From positions 117,931,272 through 117,995,271 of the forward strand of contig JAHLJT010009436.1 of the NCBI GenBank assembly GCA_031308135.1: a DNA stretch of 64,000 bases, in the 5' to 3' direction. A model generated the notes under the pieces. The model was not told where the DNA came from. It made no database searches and was given only the letters and a program-made list of their open reading frames with translations. Positions 1-10,873 of the stretch are shown here, piece after piece. The position numbers and the translations under genes were made by a program. The DNA is from Acheta domesticus. Taxonomy: Eukaryota > Arthropoda > Insecta > Orthoptera > Gryllidae. Each line of letters starts with the position of its first letter. The stretch's first letter is position 1.

Positions 1-334
1 AGCAACATCGATAAGTAAACACGATTTTTTCGCCAAATCCCGGATAACTATATCCGGTTTGTTTGCCGCTATCGTGCGATCAGTTTGAATTTGTTGGTCG
101 TACAATATCGTACACAATCCAACAGACGTCACCGGTTTCGGTGAGTGTTCGTACCACTTGGGGCATGTGTTTGGAACTTCGAGGGCGGTACAGATCTGCC
201 AGTGGAGGTAGCTACACACCCTGTCATGTCTTTTAAGATATTCGGTCTTTGCTAGGGTTGGACAAGCTGAGACAATATGATCAATGGTTTCTACTTGCTC
301 CTGGCAAATGCGGCATTTGTCATCTTGGGAAATT
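1..334 (-). pseudogene. R2-like polyprotein, C-terminal zinc knuckle and endonuclease (partial)
   Basis: This is read in the frame restored after the deletion near 334. It opens with CRICQEQVETIDHIVSAC, a C-x2-C-x8-H-x4-C knuckle. Further on it has a PD motif in AANKPDIVIRD followed by a Lys and the strand CLLIDVA. A PD ... D ... K arrangement is the restriction-like endonuclease signature of R2-type elements, which nick a chosen target site. The frame is open to the left window edge, so the final residues and the 3' UTR of this copy are not visible. Confidence 0.8.
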
Positions 335-1898
335 TGAGAACCGCTTTATCATAATGTCGTGTTCTCAAGGCCTGATCTTGGGCAGCTATTACAAGTGCTT
401 CCGATTCTGGCTTCATCCTTCCCCTTTTAAGCCACATAAATGATTGATCTTTATTGATCTGCACCTTGTCCATTCTTTTTAGGTATTGTCCGTGGAGTGG
501 TTTGTCTCTCCACGATTTCTTTAACATTTTTTGTGTCTCACACTTCATGTTTAGCAGCATCAGAAGTTCAGTGTCTGTGTTATTCGACGTATCTTGCCTA
601 GTTTTCTTCGCAATGTTTCTTGCTACACTAACAATGCCTCTGTTTCCCATTCTTCGGTCAGATTTCATGACCTGCCTCATTAGAGGGTCGTCTTGATGGC
701 TGACTACATACTTCCCGAGCCCGACTATTGCGTTGTGCCAGGAGGCCTCAATTTGTCTGAGGCCTCTTCCTCCTTCCTTACGTGACACATAAAGTCTATG
801 TATATCAGCTCGAGGGTGGGCAACATGATGCATTGTTAGCAGTTTTCTGGTTTTTCGATCCATGGTGCGAATTTCTTGCTCAGTCCAGTCCACTAGTCCA
901 AAACTGTATTCGGCTACAGGTACCGCCAAACTACCTATTGCAGATATTTTATTCCTGGAATTCAGAGCGGACTGCAGGACCAGTCTCACTCTCCTATAAT
1001 ACTCCCTACGAATTCTCTCTTTCATTCTGTCATTCGAGATGGTTTCACATTCTTCAACGCCCAGATATTTGTAAGTTTTACCTGGCTCAAGATCTTGAAT
1101 CACAGTGTGCGTATCAATTTCAATGTTCTCAGACGTTGTGAGTTTCCCTCTTTTTAAATTGATTTTTGCACACTTGTCAAGACCAAACTTCATGCAGATG
1201 TCATTGCTAAAGTCATTCACGACAGACAGCATTTGGGAGAGAATCGCTTCATTCTTGGCAAACACTTTCAGATCATCCATGTAAAACAAATGTGATACTG
1301 GCCTTTCATCACCATGGAGCTTAAAACCAAAGTCAGCTTGCGACAACTGTCTCGATAGTGGGATCAAACTAATGCAAAACAGCAGAGGGGATAGTGAATC
1401 TCCTTGAAAAATACCCCTGTTAATCTGAATACTTCTGGTTTCCACTGCTTCCCTTCCGCTGTGGATTAGTAACCTGGTACTCCACGACTTCATACTAGCC
1501 TTGCAAAATTCAATAAGTCTAGGATGAAATCGATAGATCTCCAGGGTCTTCAAAATCCAATCGTGTGGTACACTATCAAAGGCCTTTTGGTAGTCAATCC
1601 AAGCCATGCTCAAATTACGTTTGCGTTTCTTTACATCATTCAAGATGACTTTATTCAGTAGTAAGATTTCCTTACAGCCATAAGAGCCTTTACGACATCC
1701 TTTTTGTTCAGCTGGCATTAGATGATTCTTATCTAGATGTCTATACATTTTGTCAGCTATGGCTGAAGTTATAACTTTGTACAGTACTGGCAGACAAGTA
1801 ATTGGCCTGTAGTTCTTCGCCAAAGAGCTGTCTCCCGCTTTGGGTAGCAAATACGTGATGCCGCGTGTGAGCCATTCCGGGATTTCCTTTGGGTTTTC
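335..1898 (-). pseudogene. R2-like polyprotein, reverse transcriptase part
   Basis: About 520 residues make the central RT, which performs target-primed reverse transcription in this group. Visible motifs in order: NYRPITCLPVLYKV (RT 0/1), AWIDYQKAFDSVPHDWI with the first catalytic Asp (motif A), NRGIFQGDSLSPLLFCI (motif B), and LFYMDDLKVFAKNEA, the YMDD box (motif C). A thumb-like region follows with KYLGVEE. All catalytic Asp residues are kept. The reading frame ends at 291, but alignment with the plus-strand copy near 48200 shows that one base has been lost near 334. The true continuation is the frame that encodes the zinc knuckle. Confidence 0.9.
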
Positions 1899-3355
1899 AA
1901 AATTTTATTAACAGCCTTTGCTAGATGAGAATGTATTGCTGTTAATTTCTTAATCCAATAAATCTGGATCTTATCAATCCCGGGGGACTTCCAGTTTCCC
2001 ACGTTCTTAATTGCTTGGAAGAGGTCTTCTTCCGAGAATTGGTGAACATCTTCCACTGTTTCTACAAGTTCATCGGCAGCATCAACTTCAGATTGAAGCC
2101 AAGATGCGTCTTTGTTGTAGGATCTGCTCTCTTCCCAGATTCCTGCCCAAAATGCTTCGACGTCATCTTTTGAAGGAGTAACAGCTTTGCCATTTGGTTT
2201 TTGAGTCAGATTGCGATAGAATCTCTTCGCGTCTGTTTCAAACAACCGGTTCTGTACACGGAAATCTATTCTACGTTTGTACCTTCTTATTCGTTGAGCC
2301 CATGCTTGAATTTTCTCTTTTAGCTTCTCAACTACCATTAGCCTGCTGGTGTCATTTTCAATTTGGTATTTCTGTTCAACATTGAATATTTTTCGTTGAA
2401 CTTTAGAGGTGTGCGTTGATTTAGAAGATGCCTCAGCTAAGAGTGATATTTCACGCCGGGTGTCGGCTATCCGTTTCATAATTCTGTTCATCCATGGGGG
2501 TACAGAGCTGTTTACTCTGTTTTGCTGTCGGCCGTCGATGTTCTTGGCTGGCCCCAAAATTATCTGAGATACTAGATATCCAGTTGCATATATGATGTGA
2601 TTGATTTCAGTAATATCTAGATCTCTGCCTGGGGTCTCCACCACCTCATTTAAGACAGAATTCACTGTTTCTATCACTCTTTTAGCTTTGGCAGTTTCGT
2701 ATATTCTCCTCAACGGTTCGCGAGATTCAAACGGAAGTTGACTAACTCTTTCTATCTCGCGCCGAAGGAGATTTCGCATCATGTCCTTATCGTGTAATTC
2801 ATTGCCAGATGAGTTTTCACCACTGACGTGTGTTTCACTGGAAAGCGATGAACCTTCCACGGGATCATCATTTTCAAGTTCTACATGTTCGTCATGTGGA
2901 TTGTTCGAGCGAAATACATACTCCGCATTTCTCTCAATGTCAGCAAGTTGTTCTGCTGTGAATTTTCCACTGCTGAGTATGTATCGTCGTTGACTGGCAA
3001 GCTTCTTTGAGTCTAGGGTAGGTCTCATATCTGGGTTCCGCTCTCTCCATACCTTGAAAACTTCTATTTCTGAGCCCCCATTTTTCGCTTTTGCATAGTA
3101 AAAGCACCACATCACCTCCTTTAATTCATCCCGGGTCCATCTCTGACGATGGCTTCGAGCTACTGCCGGCTCTGGGTCCCTGGGACTAACATCCGTGGGA
3201 TGGCCAGACGTCGACAAGGTGGCATTAGCTCGGTTTCTGAGCAGGTAAGGGACATTGGTAGAACAAGGCACGTTAAGATTCATTACATTGCTTGTTCTAT
3301 CCATTTTGCTCATTGGTTTGAATTGAGGATTCGCAGGACGCAAGTTCGAGTTCAC
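1899..3355 (-). pseudogene. R2-like polyprotein, N-terminal part (Myb-like domain to start of RT)
   Basis: The open frame from the Met at 3355 gives about 485 residues before the frameshift. Residues near 70-90 read RQRWTRDELKEVMWCFYYAK, a tryptophan-spaced Myb-like helix comparable to the DNA-binding region of R2 proteins. A polar, serine-rich linker follows, then a basic stretch near residues 300-400. The end, WKSPGIDKIQIYWIKKL, is the usual entry to a non-LTR RT domain. The frame is lost at about 1898, where copies 1 and 4 differ by one T in a run of Ts and As; in copy 4 the same region reads on as NPKELPEWLTRG into the RT. The start codon is the first Met of this frame and is plausible but unproven. 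Confidence 0.8.
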
Positions 3356-3817
3356 AGATCACACTTAACCCTCGGGTTGTTTCCTGTCATCCGTTGCTGC
3401 GACCCACAGTGGCCTCGGGGCATCCCCCCGCAGGGCCCAGCAAGGGGTCCCTCCGATCGCCAGTCGGCATTACTAAACCCTACGGGATTTTCACTGACTG
3501 CTGAAGGCAGCCTCCTTCGCTGGCTAATGCAAGGTTCGGGCCTCCACTCTAATCAGTGGCCTGGTGTGCCAACCCAGTTTCTCTCCTGTACCCTCTATGG
3601 GCCGACAACAGGAAGTCCAAAGGTTCATGACCCTTCCCTCTCTACTTACTTCCCACTCTCCTCAAAATGGAGTACTTCTTCGTCTGACCCCTCACCTTCA
3701 ACCTATTCAGCAAGGGAGGCCCTACCGGTAGCTAGGCTACCACTGACATAGCTTTAAGGATCATGGGGGTACTCAAGCTCCACCACCAACTCCAAGGTCG
3801 TGTACTCCCTAGGTGGA

Positions 3818-3818
<1 letters not shown>
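3356..3818 (-). other. 5' UTR of R2-like copy 1
   Basis: About 460 bases between the first Met and the TTA array, GC-richer than the surroundings. The same segment recurs on the plus strand at about 43816-44283 in copy 2, so it belongs to the element and not to the flank. The outermost roughly 45 bases differ between the two copies, meaning that one has a shorter or altered 5' end. The long plus-strand open frame across this region is a shadow. Confidence 0.6.

Positions 3819-3856
<38 letters not shown>
3819..3856. repeat. (TTA)n microsatellite, left half
   Basis: Thirteen TTA units lie immediately outside the 5' end of R2-like copy 1. With the array at 4472-4521 it brackets a MITE; see the findings on microsatellite targeting. 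Confidence 0.95.
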
Positions 3857-3857
<1 letters not shown>

Positions 3858-4470
3858 GGGAGCAGACTTTTAGGCTCTAAAATATCTTGAAATATGCTTT
3901 TAAAAATATGCAATTAAAATTAACAATATTTCATTTCCTATATAAACTTTTCTTGATAAAATTTCGAAGAAGAATGCTTGGAATGAAAAGACATATTTTT
4001 GTGCAAATATAGTATAATCTAGATTACTTTGTGGGGGAAATTATTGAAATAAATATTTACCTTAGTGAAATACATTGTATGTCTTGTTTTGCTTTTAATG
4101 ACAGGTTTAAAAAGAAGTATCAGTTCAAGAAGTATCTTACATTTGTAGTAATTTGTAGTATTTTATATTCCATAGAAAGGGGGGGGGGGCAAATTCGGAC
4201 AAGCTCTTTCTAATCAATGAACGCTTACAAATAAATAGATTCTATGAAAACATGAAAGTCTTAGAGATAAATTGCTATTTATTAAGTCGAATGTGCAAAA
4301 AATGCTCCTATAATTACACAAATATGCACCAACAGGAAAAATCGGCCAAACATGCACTAATATATTAATCTATATAGCAACATAATCTAACCAAATGTCA
4401 AGGAATTTCACTTAGCTATGTACTGAAGCAATGGTTAAAATATTAAAAAGCTTTAGAAATCCGCTCCCTA
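3857..4470. mobile_element. hAT-like MITE inserted in the TTA array
   Basis: The ends are inverted: the left reads TAGGGAGCAGACTTTTAGGC, and the right, reverse-complemented, reads TAGGGAGCGGATTTCTAAAG. The length is about 614 bp, there is no long coding frame, and the interior is AT-rich with a run of G at 4180-4189. The bases just outside (TTATTAT on each side) are compatible with an 8 bp hAT target duplication, but because they are microsatellite sequence this is weak evidence. The boundary may be off by a base or two. Confidence 0.6.

Positions 4471-4471
<1 letters not shown>

Positions 4472-4521
<50 letters not shown>
4472..4521. repeat. (TTA)n microsatellite, right half / tail of R2-like copy 3
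   Basis: About 16 TTA units. On the minus strand this is the (TAA)n tail that follows the 3' end of R2-like copy 3. Confidence 0.95.
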
Positions 4522-5790
4522 TTTCTTCTACATCATGACTAAAGATGATATGAGTTGGCTGAATGTAAAATCTACTCCAGGAAGGAGTAACTAAAGTGCA
4601 AATCTAGAGACTGTTAGTGCCTCTACAGTACTTTGTGCAAAATGTGAGCTGTTCCAAATACAGCAATTTCTTGCACTTCCTAGTCTTTTGAATGACCTGG
4701 GAGTTTAGCCAAGTTGTGACACAAATCTTGATAACTATCAGGATGACATGTGCTTTTACCCCCACATTCAGCTGATCTTAATTTACAAACTCTTGTATAA
4801 AGACATATCTCTGCCTCCTTAGTTATGACATTTTGATCACAAGGCAGAGTAACATTACAAGTAGACACAATTTTTTCTCCAAATCCTGGATAACAATATC
4901 CTATTCGTTTGCTGCTATCATGTGATCTGTTTGAATTTGTTGGTCATACAATATTGTATTGAGTCCAACAGATGTCACTGGTGTTGGTAAGTGTTCGTAC
5001 CACGTGGGGCATGTGTTTGGAACTTCATGGGCAGTACAGATGTGTCAGTGTAGGTAACTGCACACCCTGTCATGTCTTTTGAAGTATTTGGTCTTTGCTA
5101 GAATTGGACAAGCTGACACGATGCGATCAGTGGTTTCTACTTATTCCTGACAAATGCAGCATGGGAAATTTTGAGAAGTGCTTCCGATTCTGGCTTCATT
5201 CTTCCCCTTTTAAGCCACATAAATGATTGATCTTTATTGATCTGCACCTTGTCCATTCTTTTTAGATACTGTTCGTGGAGAGGTTTGTCTCTCCACAATT
5301 TCTGTAACATTTTGTGTGTTTCACATTCCATGTTTAGTAGGTTCAGCAGTTCATTGTCTCCGTTATTCTTCATATCTTGGATAGTTATCTTTGCAATGCT
5401 TGTTGCTACACTACCAATGCCTCTGTTTCCCATTCTTTGGTCAGATTTCGTGACTTGCCTCATTAGAGGGTCATCTTGATGACTGACTACATACATTCCC
5501 ATCCCAGCTATTGCATTGTGCCAGGCGGCTTCAATTTGTGAGACCTCTTCCTCCTTGCTTACGTGGCACAAAGTCTAGCAGTTTTCTGGGTTTTGGATCC
5601 ATGATTTGAATTTCTTGTTTCGTCCAGTCCATTAATCCGAAACTGTACTCGACTACAGACACCGCCAAACTACCAATTGCAGATATTTTATTCTTGGCGT
5701 TCAGAGTGAACTGCAAGACAAATCTCACTCTTCTGTAATACTCCCTGCAAATTCTTTCTTTCCTTTTGCATTTGGGTGTAAAAATCATAT
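4522..5790 (-). mobile_element. R2-like retrotransposon, copy 3 (5'-truncated, with 3' UTR)
   Basis: The 3' part of the same family as copy 1. The minus-strand frames at 5137-5571 and 5531-5788 match the thumb and linker region of copy 1 (for example KRMDKVQINKDQSFMWLKRG). The zinc-knuckle and endonuclease region (about 4860-5200) and a 3' UTR (about 4522-4800) follow in order. The first base beyond the 3' UTR is the (TAA)n array. The 5' truncation at about 5790 is typical of incomplete target-primed reverse transcription. Several stops and frameshifts make it older than copy 1. Confidence 0.8.
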
Positions 5791-6419
5791 TTTAATGTTT
5801 CTAATACCCAAGATGCAAAATTCGCACAGTGTAACTCAAAATCATCTGAAAACTACTCTCTCTCTCTCTTTTACTGAAATGATTTTAAAAAATGAATATA
5901 TTTTTATCTGAATTATAAGTCATTAATGTTGTTAAGTTATTAAGTTTTGTAAGACCTAAGAATTAAATATTTTAATACTGAGGAATATATTGCAATGTAA
6001 AAGGAATCTCTAACTCCAATATTGAAGTTATAAGACAGATTTGAAAAAAAAAACTTTTGCAAATCTTGAAATTTCTGTGCTTTGATGTAAAGCTCACCTG
6101 TGGTGTATTATAAGCAAACTTTGCTCTGATTGAGCAATAAAATTAAAGGAAAAGATGGTAAATGTTCTTGAGATAATCTTGTTCACGTATTACTTACGTA
6201 GTATAGAGAAAGTATTGTAATGCTGCAATGAAGAGTGGTGATTTTTTGACAGAACAACTGTATTTGTGGATTGCTGATACCGAAAAAGTGGATAAATCTT
6301 GCTCTTATATGTAGTTAATTATGTCCTCTAATACATTGGCTAGTCAGAATCTACTTTTTGTTGGTCTTTGATACTGAAAATATGGTTTGTTTAGAAACAT
6401 GTCTGTGAACAACTTTTTG
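5791..6419. other. AT-rich spacer with a decayed family A fragment
   Basis: No coding potential was seen. A short CT run lies at 5849-5870. At about 6180-6310 the reverse complement resembles the part of repeat family A around 26200-26350 (a sequence like AAAAAGTGGATAAA, and a TACGTA/GAGAAAGTA palindrome relic). Confidence 0.4.
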
Positions 6420-6938
6420 AATTTTGATAGCACAACAGCCCAGAGTATGCCTTGGGTTCCTCAATGATCTTCCCTCCAGACATTTCTTTCTGAGGTTTTT
6501 CTTCTTCAACTCCTCACTCCCTTGTTTCAGGTCTTTTCGATATCTTTGAGCCATCTAATAGAAGGCATTCCAAGTTTCCCTGTTTCTTTGAGACCGGTAA
6601 GAGTAAATTGGCTTATGTTGTTGCCAATTTACTGCCCCATTCTGATTACATATTGTAGCCATTGTGGTCTTGAGGCCTTCACTTTGGAATAACAGGTTAT
6701 TTGAACCTAATATCCAATTCAGAATTGTACTTTATCCTCCATCCTTCTCCGGTACATATACTACCCTCAAAACTTTTCGTTAAAAAAGGTGGAGAGCCAG
6801 TTCTTTTTGGATTAGGTACCAGCATTCACACCCATACCATTGACTTATTAAATGCTTGTACAGTGTAACTTTTGCGTGTGCTTTTATTAATTTTGATCGA
6901 CGTTGATTTGTTAGAATCTCTGTGGCTAATAGGTAATA

Positions 6939-7254
6939 CAGTGGGATGTCAATCATCCAAAACGTCAAATATCCAAACTCATATTTTCTCTGAATAATTA
7001 TTTTTTTAATTAGTTACTGTATACTATATGTATTCATTTTCTTTTGTAATATTGAGAATTATCCCCGATATGAATCACAGTGATAAAATTTATAGGAGAC
7101 ACAACTATAGTCAATTATCTGACTAGTAAACTTTGACACATCCTATTCAAATCCATTTTATGCACACTTACCATTTTTATGTTTGGTTGTCCAAATTACT
7201 GAATATCAGGACTATACCTGGTCCCAATTAGTTCGGATAATTGACGTCCCACTG
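6939..7254. mobile_element. pogo/Tc1-like MITE with TA duplication
   Basis: A 316 bp element with termini CAGTGGGATGTCAATCATCC and, reverse-complemented on the right, CAGTGGGACGTCAATTATCC. It is flanked on both sides by TA. The terminal sequence is of the pogo/Tigger type (CAGTGG...TCRATTATCC). The interior has no transposase. Removing it together with one TA restores the open RTE reading frame on the minus strand, which confirms the boundaries to the base. Confidence 0.9.
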
Positions 7255-7328
7255 TATGTTGATCTATTTTTAACTTCAACACTCATGTTGTTATTTTCAG
7301 TGATAATAGATCTCAAACATTTAAACTA

Positions 7329-7519
7329 TACTTCGGTTTTTCCATCTTGGCATTTGGGGGAGTGTCATCAAAGTTGAATATCTCATGGTATTTTGCATTG
7401 TTCTCAAGTGCTGGCGATCATGCAACTCCTAGCAGCACAACTGAGAATGACGCAAAATACCATGAGATAGTCCATTTTGATGACATACCCCCATGCGCCA
7501 AGAAAGAAAAATTGAAGTA
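7329..7519. mobile_element. Foldback MITE with about 80 bp inverted arms, TA-flanked
   Basis: A 191 bp element that is almost entirely inverted repeat: the left arm includes TATCTCATGGTATTTTGC, and the same string appears in the reverse complement of the right arm. The ends are TACTTCGG and, inverted, TACTTCAA, with TA on both sides. It sits 74 bp from the pogo-like MITE in the same RTE fragment. The transcribed arm would form a long hairpin. Confidence 0.85.
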
Positions 7520-7679
7520 TAACTCTGTCAAATATGTACTCACTGCTTTGAAACACACAAAGTTATTTATTTATTTATTTACAAAATACATGAACAGGCA
7601 GTTAATCCTGATAATGTTCATGATAAAACAAAGAAACACTCGGGAAACATATGATTTTCTTACTGAAATCTGTTCTTGA

Positions 7680-8480
7680 AAATTAGATCTTTATGTCCAA
7701 TTTTCGTTGAAACTTCAGTTTTTTGATAAATTGCAGATGTTCAACTTCCTTTTTGAAGTGTCAGTAATATTCATGATAATTCAGGAGATTCGATAGCAAA
7801 TAAGTGAATCGCTTGAAACTTAAGTACAGTAAAATCTGTCCAAACCAGGAACTAACTGTACAAGCTGGAAAACTGCCGTAACTGAAAAATTTGTCCAGTC
7901 CATGAAATTATAAAGTATTTTACACAGCATAAAACAAAACATGTCCAACGTGGAAACAGAATGGTTTTTCATGTCCTACAAACCTTTTTAAAACGGAATC
8001 AGTCCTTCGAATTGGATCTTTTAATTGTTGAAGGTTTGCATGATGCCCCAACTACATTTTCAAAATTTTCTCAAAAACTGTTGCAAATTTTTTCTTAATT
8101 TCTTTTCTCAAATAGAGCAAAAAACACTAAAAATGTCTGCAAATCTGATTTTCAGTAAAACTTCTTGAAATTTTGAAAGTTGCAAAAGTTCTAAATTTTT
8201 TTCAAACCCTCTCCACCAACCACATTATTGATGAAAGATTTTTTTTTTATAATGAAATTTGTTCCTTGAAACAAGCTGTTTAAATATTGTGGGATACAAT
8301 TTTTTCAAGTTAAGAGTAGTTTTTATATAATTTTAAATGAAATCATGTTTTTTATAAATAATTTGGCATATCTCTGACTTTTAATAAAACTACTGGAATT
8401 TTGAAAACTGCTTAAGTTAAAAAAATAATTCAGTATAATCCAACAGCTACATTATTAAAAACATGCATTTCTTTCTTAAT
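7680..8480 (-). repeat. Diverged copy of repeat family A (minus orientation)
   Basis: AT-rich, with strings such as CAAATTTTTTCTTAATTTC and TTTTGAAAGTTGCAAAAG. In order and spacing they resemble 27780-28260. No open frame was seen. Confidence 0.4.
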
Positions 8481-9095
8481 GCAATCTTATCTCTCAATTT
8501 GAGATCTTTAAATCATATAATGCACTTTTAAATAATAAATATCTTAAAATAATAGTTGGTTTCACATAATTTTGGATTGTATCATGATAAATTGTTAGAT
8601 TCACCCCAACACTTGAATTTATTACAACATTTAAAACACTACAATCCACAGGGAGCAGGGATTTCCAACGTTGTTCCTCCATTGATCCCTTTCAAAGGAA
8701 TTGTTTTCTTCATTAAGCTCATTTTTTCTAAAATGCATAGTATGCATAATCATAATACAAGAATTCTACATATATAGTTAAAAGAATTCCACATACCAAT
8801 ATTTTTGTTAATATCTTTGTATCCATTTAGAGATGCTTCTGCTTCTGAGTTTGGGTAGGTGAGTTTCTAATCTTCATTGTTGTGCAAGTGGTTCGAAGTG
8901 CAGTCTTATGAATTTTTGCATGAACATTGCAGCAACAAAACAAAAAATTACAGCACAATAGAGTAACATTGCGAATACGTGGTTGTAATTTCTTGAGTTT
9001 TCTAAATATTGTAATGATGAATTGTGAAGATGAAAGAAGAGGAGCAAATTTGTATTTTATTATTATGTGTTTTACCTGTATATCAGAAAGCAAAG
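8481..9095. other. AT-rich stretch, nothing recognised
   Basis: No supported gene, repeat boundary or RNA was seen. Short open frames on both strands overlap one another and have no recognisable composition. Confidence 0.5.
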
Positions 9096-9620
9096 ACCAG
9101 TCTAGGTGGCTCAGAGCATTAATTGATTCCACTGCAGTGCCTCTGACTGGGCAGTCCTAGGGTTTGACTGCCAGGATTTTCAACACTGCTTGCATAGCTA
9201 AGTCAAATTCAGCCAGTGTCTGGAGGAGCATTCTAGCTGCCAACTGCTGTCTTTTTCGTTTTCCATGGAGTCTCTGATCAACACCAGGCAAATAATGAAG
9301 CAGCATCAAATGGGCCATGTGCCACATGCAATCTTACCTTCCTTTTCTTTGTACTATCTCCTCACCCCTTTTTATACACTTCCACTTACATGCACTACCA
9401 CACATGTCGGAAGACCAGTTGTGAGCTTAGAACTTGTCCAAGGGTGGTGCCCCACTGGTGGGAGATACCTGGTTAGGACAACACTGAAAGGCAAAGGGTA
9501 GGGCAGCAATGGATCTCACCATCCAGCTGGGGAAGATCACTGCCAACAAGCACAATAAAAGCAGGCACTACACTTATGGGACAAATGACCTTAGCCATTG
9601 ACGTGCCTGGAATCACCAAT
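9096..9620 (+). mobile_element. tRNA-derived SINE-like element
   Basis: Begins with a possible pol III promoter: GGTGGCTCAGAGCATTAA resembles box A, and about 55 bases later TAGGGTTTGACTGCC resembles box B with small changes. A GC-richer, unique-looking body with no open frame extends to about 9620. This head-plus-body arrangement suggests a SINE with a tRNA-like head, but only one copy is present in the window. The 3' limit is uncertain. Confidence 0.45.
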
Positions 9621-10697
9621 CAGTCATTCAGAATGCAAAATATCAACTTCATTAATATTTTCTTCTAATTGATGGGATCGTGATTATACCAGTCAGTCAC
9701 TGTATAATATTTGGCTATTGACTTCCTCCACCCAGTCAATCTTTTGACATCTTTGATTGTCTTTAAAATTTCATTTTAAAATGGGGTCGGTATTGACCCC
9801 CTTGGGAACCCACTCGTTACATAAATGATTGTTTTTTGAAAATGTGCATTTTCTGAAAGTGTGTGCAGCTCATTTACATGGGTAAGTTTGAAGGTTTTCC
9901 TTTCAGATTAAAGTAAATCGATAGTCAAAATTAATTCTCTACATATGACAATGAAGTAAGCACAGTAACTTCTCTCTATAAGTAACACAAGAACAATGAC
10001 TTCAGATTAGAAACATTTTTATTAATTAATACAGTGGAATCTCATTAGCACATTCCCAGTTACTTTGTTTTCCATGCAAAGTACATCTGTATTTTTAATT
10101 TTTAGTCCCATTTCTTTTAAATTGCTCGTATGCATTTTTTACAATTCTCCTTTCCACTTTTAAAGATGGCTGGAAACATACTTCTCTTGAAGAGTTTTCC
10201 TGTGCAGCAGCACCATATTTAATGTGTTATTTCCAGGCTACTTTGGAATTCTTGAGAGTATCAGAGGGTACAGAGTGATACTTTCAGAGAGCATTCAGGG
10301 TCTGTTTGATAGGAAACTTGGAGCCATGATATGTGAGATGTATGCCTTTACCATCTTCATTCTTTGTGGTTTTGTGTTAGCACATATTACTTTAAATTTG
10401 ATGTACTGTGGAACCTAGTTTTGTTTTGTTTTTCTGTTAAAGTGCATTCTTTTTAGTGGTTGTTTATTATTTGCTCGTAATTCAGTTTTTATTCAGTAAT
10501 TACTTCAATTTAAATTAGTTTATCCCTTGTGTATATGTGTGGTTTAAAATAGTTCTCATTCTCTATTATAATGTTGAGAAGAAAGAATTGTAAAAAGTAT
10601 TGATCGTTTTGCTGTAACACATTTTCCTGTTTACGACATTCAAAATTTTCAGTACTTTAAAATTCATACGAACAATGGTCCATTGTATTTCTATTTA
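9621..10697. other. Probable RSF1 intron sequence, nothing firm
   Basis: Upstream of the first recognised RSF1-like exon. A piggyBac-like subterminal string (GGGGTCGGTATTGACCCC, about 9783-9800) and a single pogo-like end (TACAGTGGAATCTCATTAG, about 10032) occur, but neither has a partner that would define an element. Confidence 0.35.
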
Positions 10698-10792
10698 CTT
10701 ATATTATTATTACTATTATTATTATTATTATTATTATTACTATTACTGTTACTACTACTACTACTACTACTATTACTACTACTACTACAAAT
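10698..10792. repeat. (TTA/TAC)n compound microsatellite
   Basis: Trinucleotide repeat shifting from ATT to ACT units, about 95 bp. It lies 82 bp upstream of the first RSF1-like exon, next to the 3' splice-site region. Confidence 0.9.
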
Positions 10793-10873
10793 GTTTGAGA
10801 AAGAAACAGGCTTTTTCCACTTTTATTTCCAAGTTTGAATACATAATTACTTTCAAATCAAATGCTCTTTCAG

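Larger units (their letters stand above)
1..3818 (-). mobile_element. R2-superclade non-LTR retrotransposon, copy 1 (long, near-intact)
   Basis: The element reads right to left. Its 5' end abuts the TTA microsatellite at 3819, and its 3' UTR runs off the window at base 1. It has one long open frame with a Myb-like DNA-binding region, a reverse transcriptase and a C-terminal zinc knuckle plus PD-(D/E)XK-type endonuclease. This order is characteristic of R2/NeSL/Hero-type elements that use a restriction-like endonuclease. Only two single-base deletions (near 1898 and near 334) break the frame, each visible by comparison with the other copies in the window. This makes it the youngest of the four R2-like copies here. 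The exact clade is not resolved by eye. Confidence 0.85.
6420..7560 (-). pseudogene. RTE-like retrotransposon C-terminal fragment, split by two MITEs
   Basis: Minus-strand pieces read, in order: IFDRV (about 7540), FKCLRSIITENNN and EVKNRST (about 7325-7257), then YYLLATEILTNQ, RSKLIKAHAKVTLYKHLI and YGCECW (about 6935-6810), and finally WLKDIEK (about 6550). This is the usual C-terminal order of RTE-clade polymerases (FKYLGS, NRI, SKLLS, LYGCE.W, RW..DI). The element is broken by two precise MITE insertions and by several stops. It is not functional. Confidence 0.7.

Noticed and set aside
3149..3751. 200-codon plus-strand frame
   Set aside because: Lies antisense to the N-terminus and 5' UTR of the R2-like element; the minus strand has the recognised domains.
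7827..7862. Pogo-like end TACAGTAAAATCTGTCC
   Set aside because: No partner end within a plausible distance.
10032..10415. Possible pogo-like element (TACAGTGGAATCTC ... ACTGTGGAACCTAG)
   Set aside because: The second end is in direct, not inverted, orientation, so no element can be defined.
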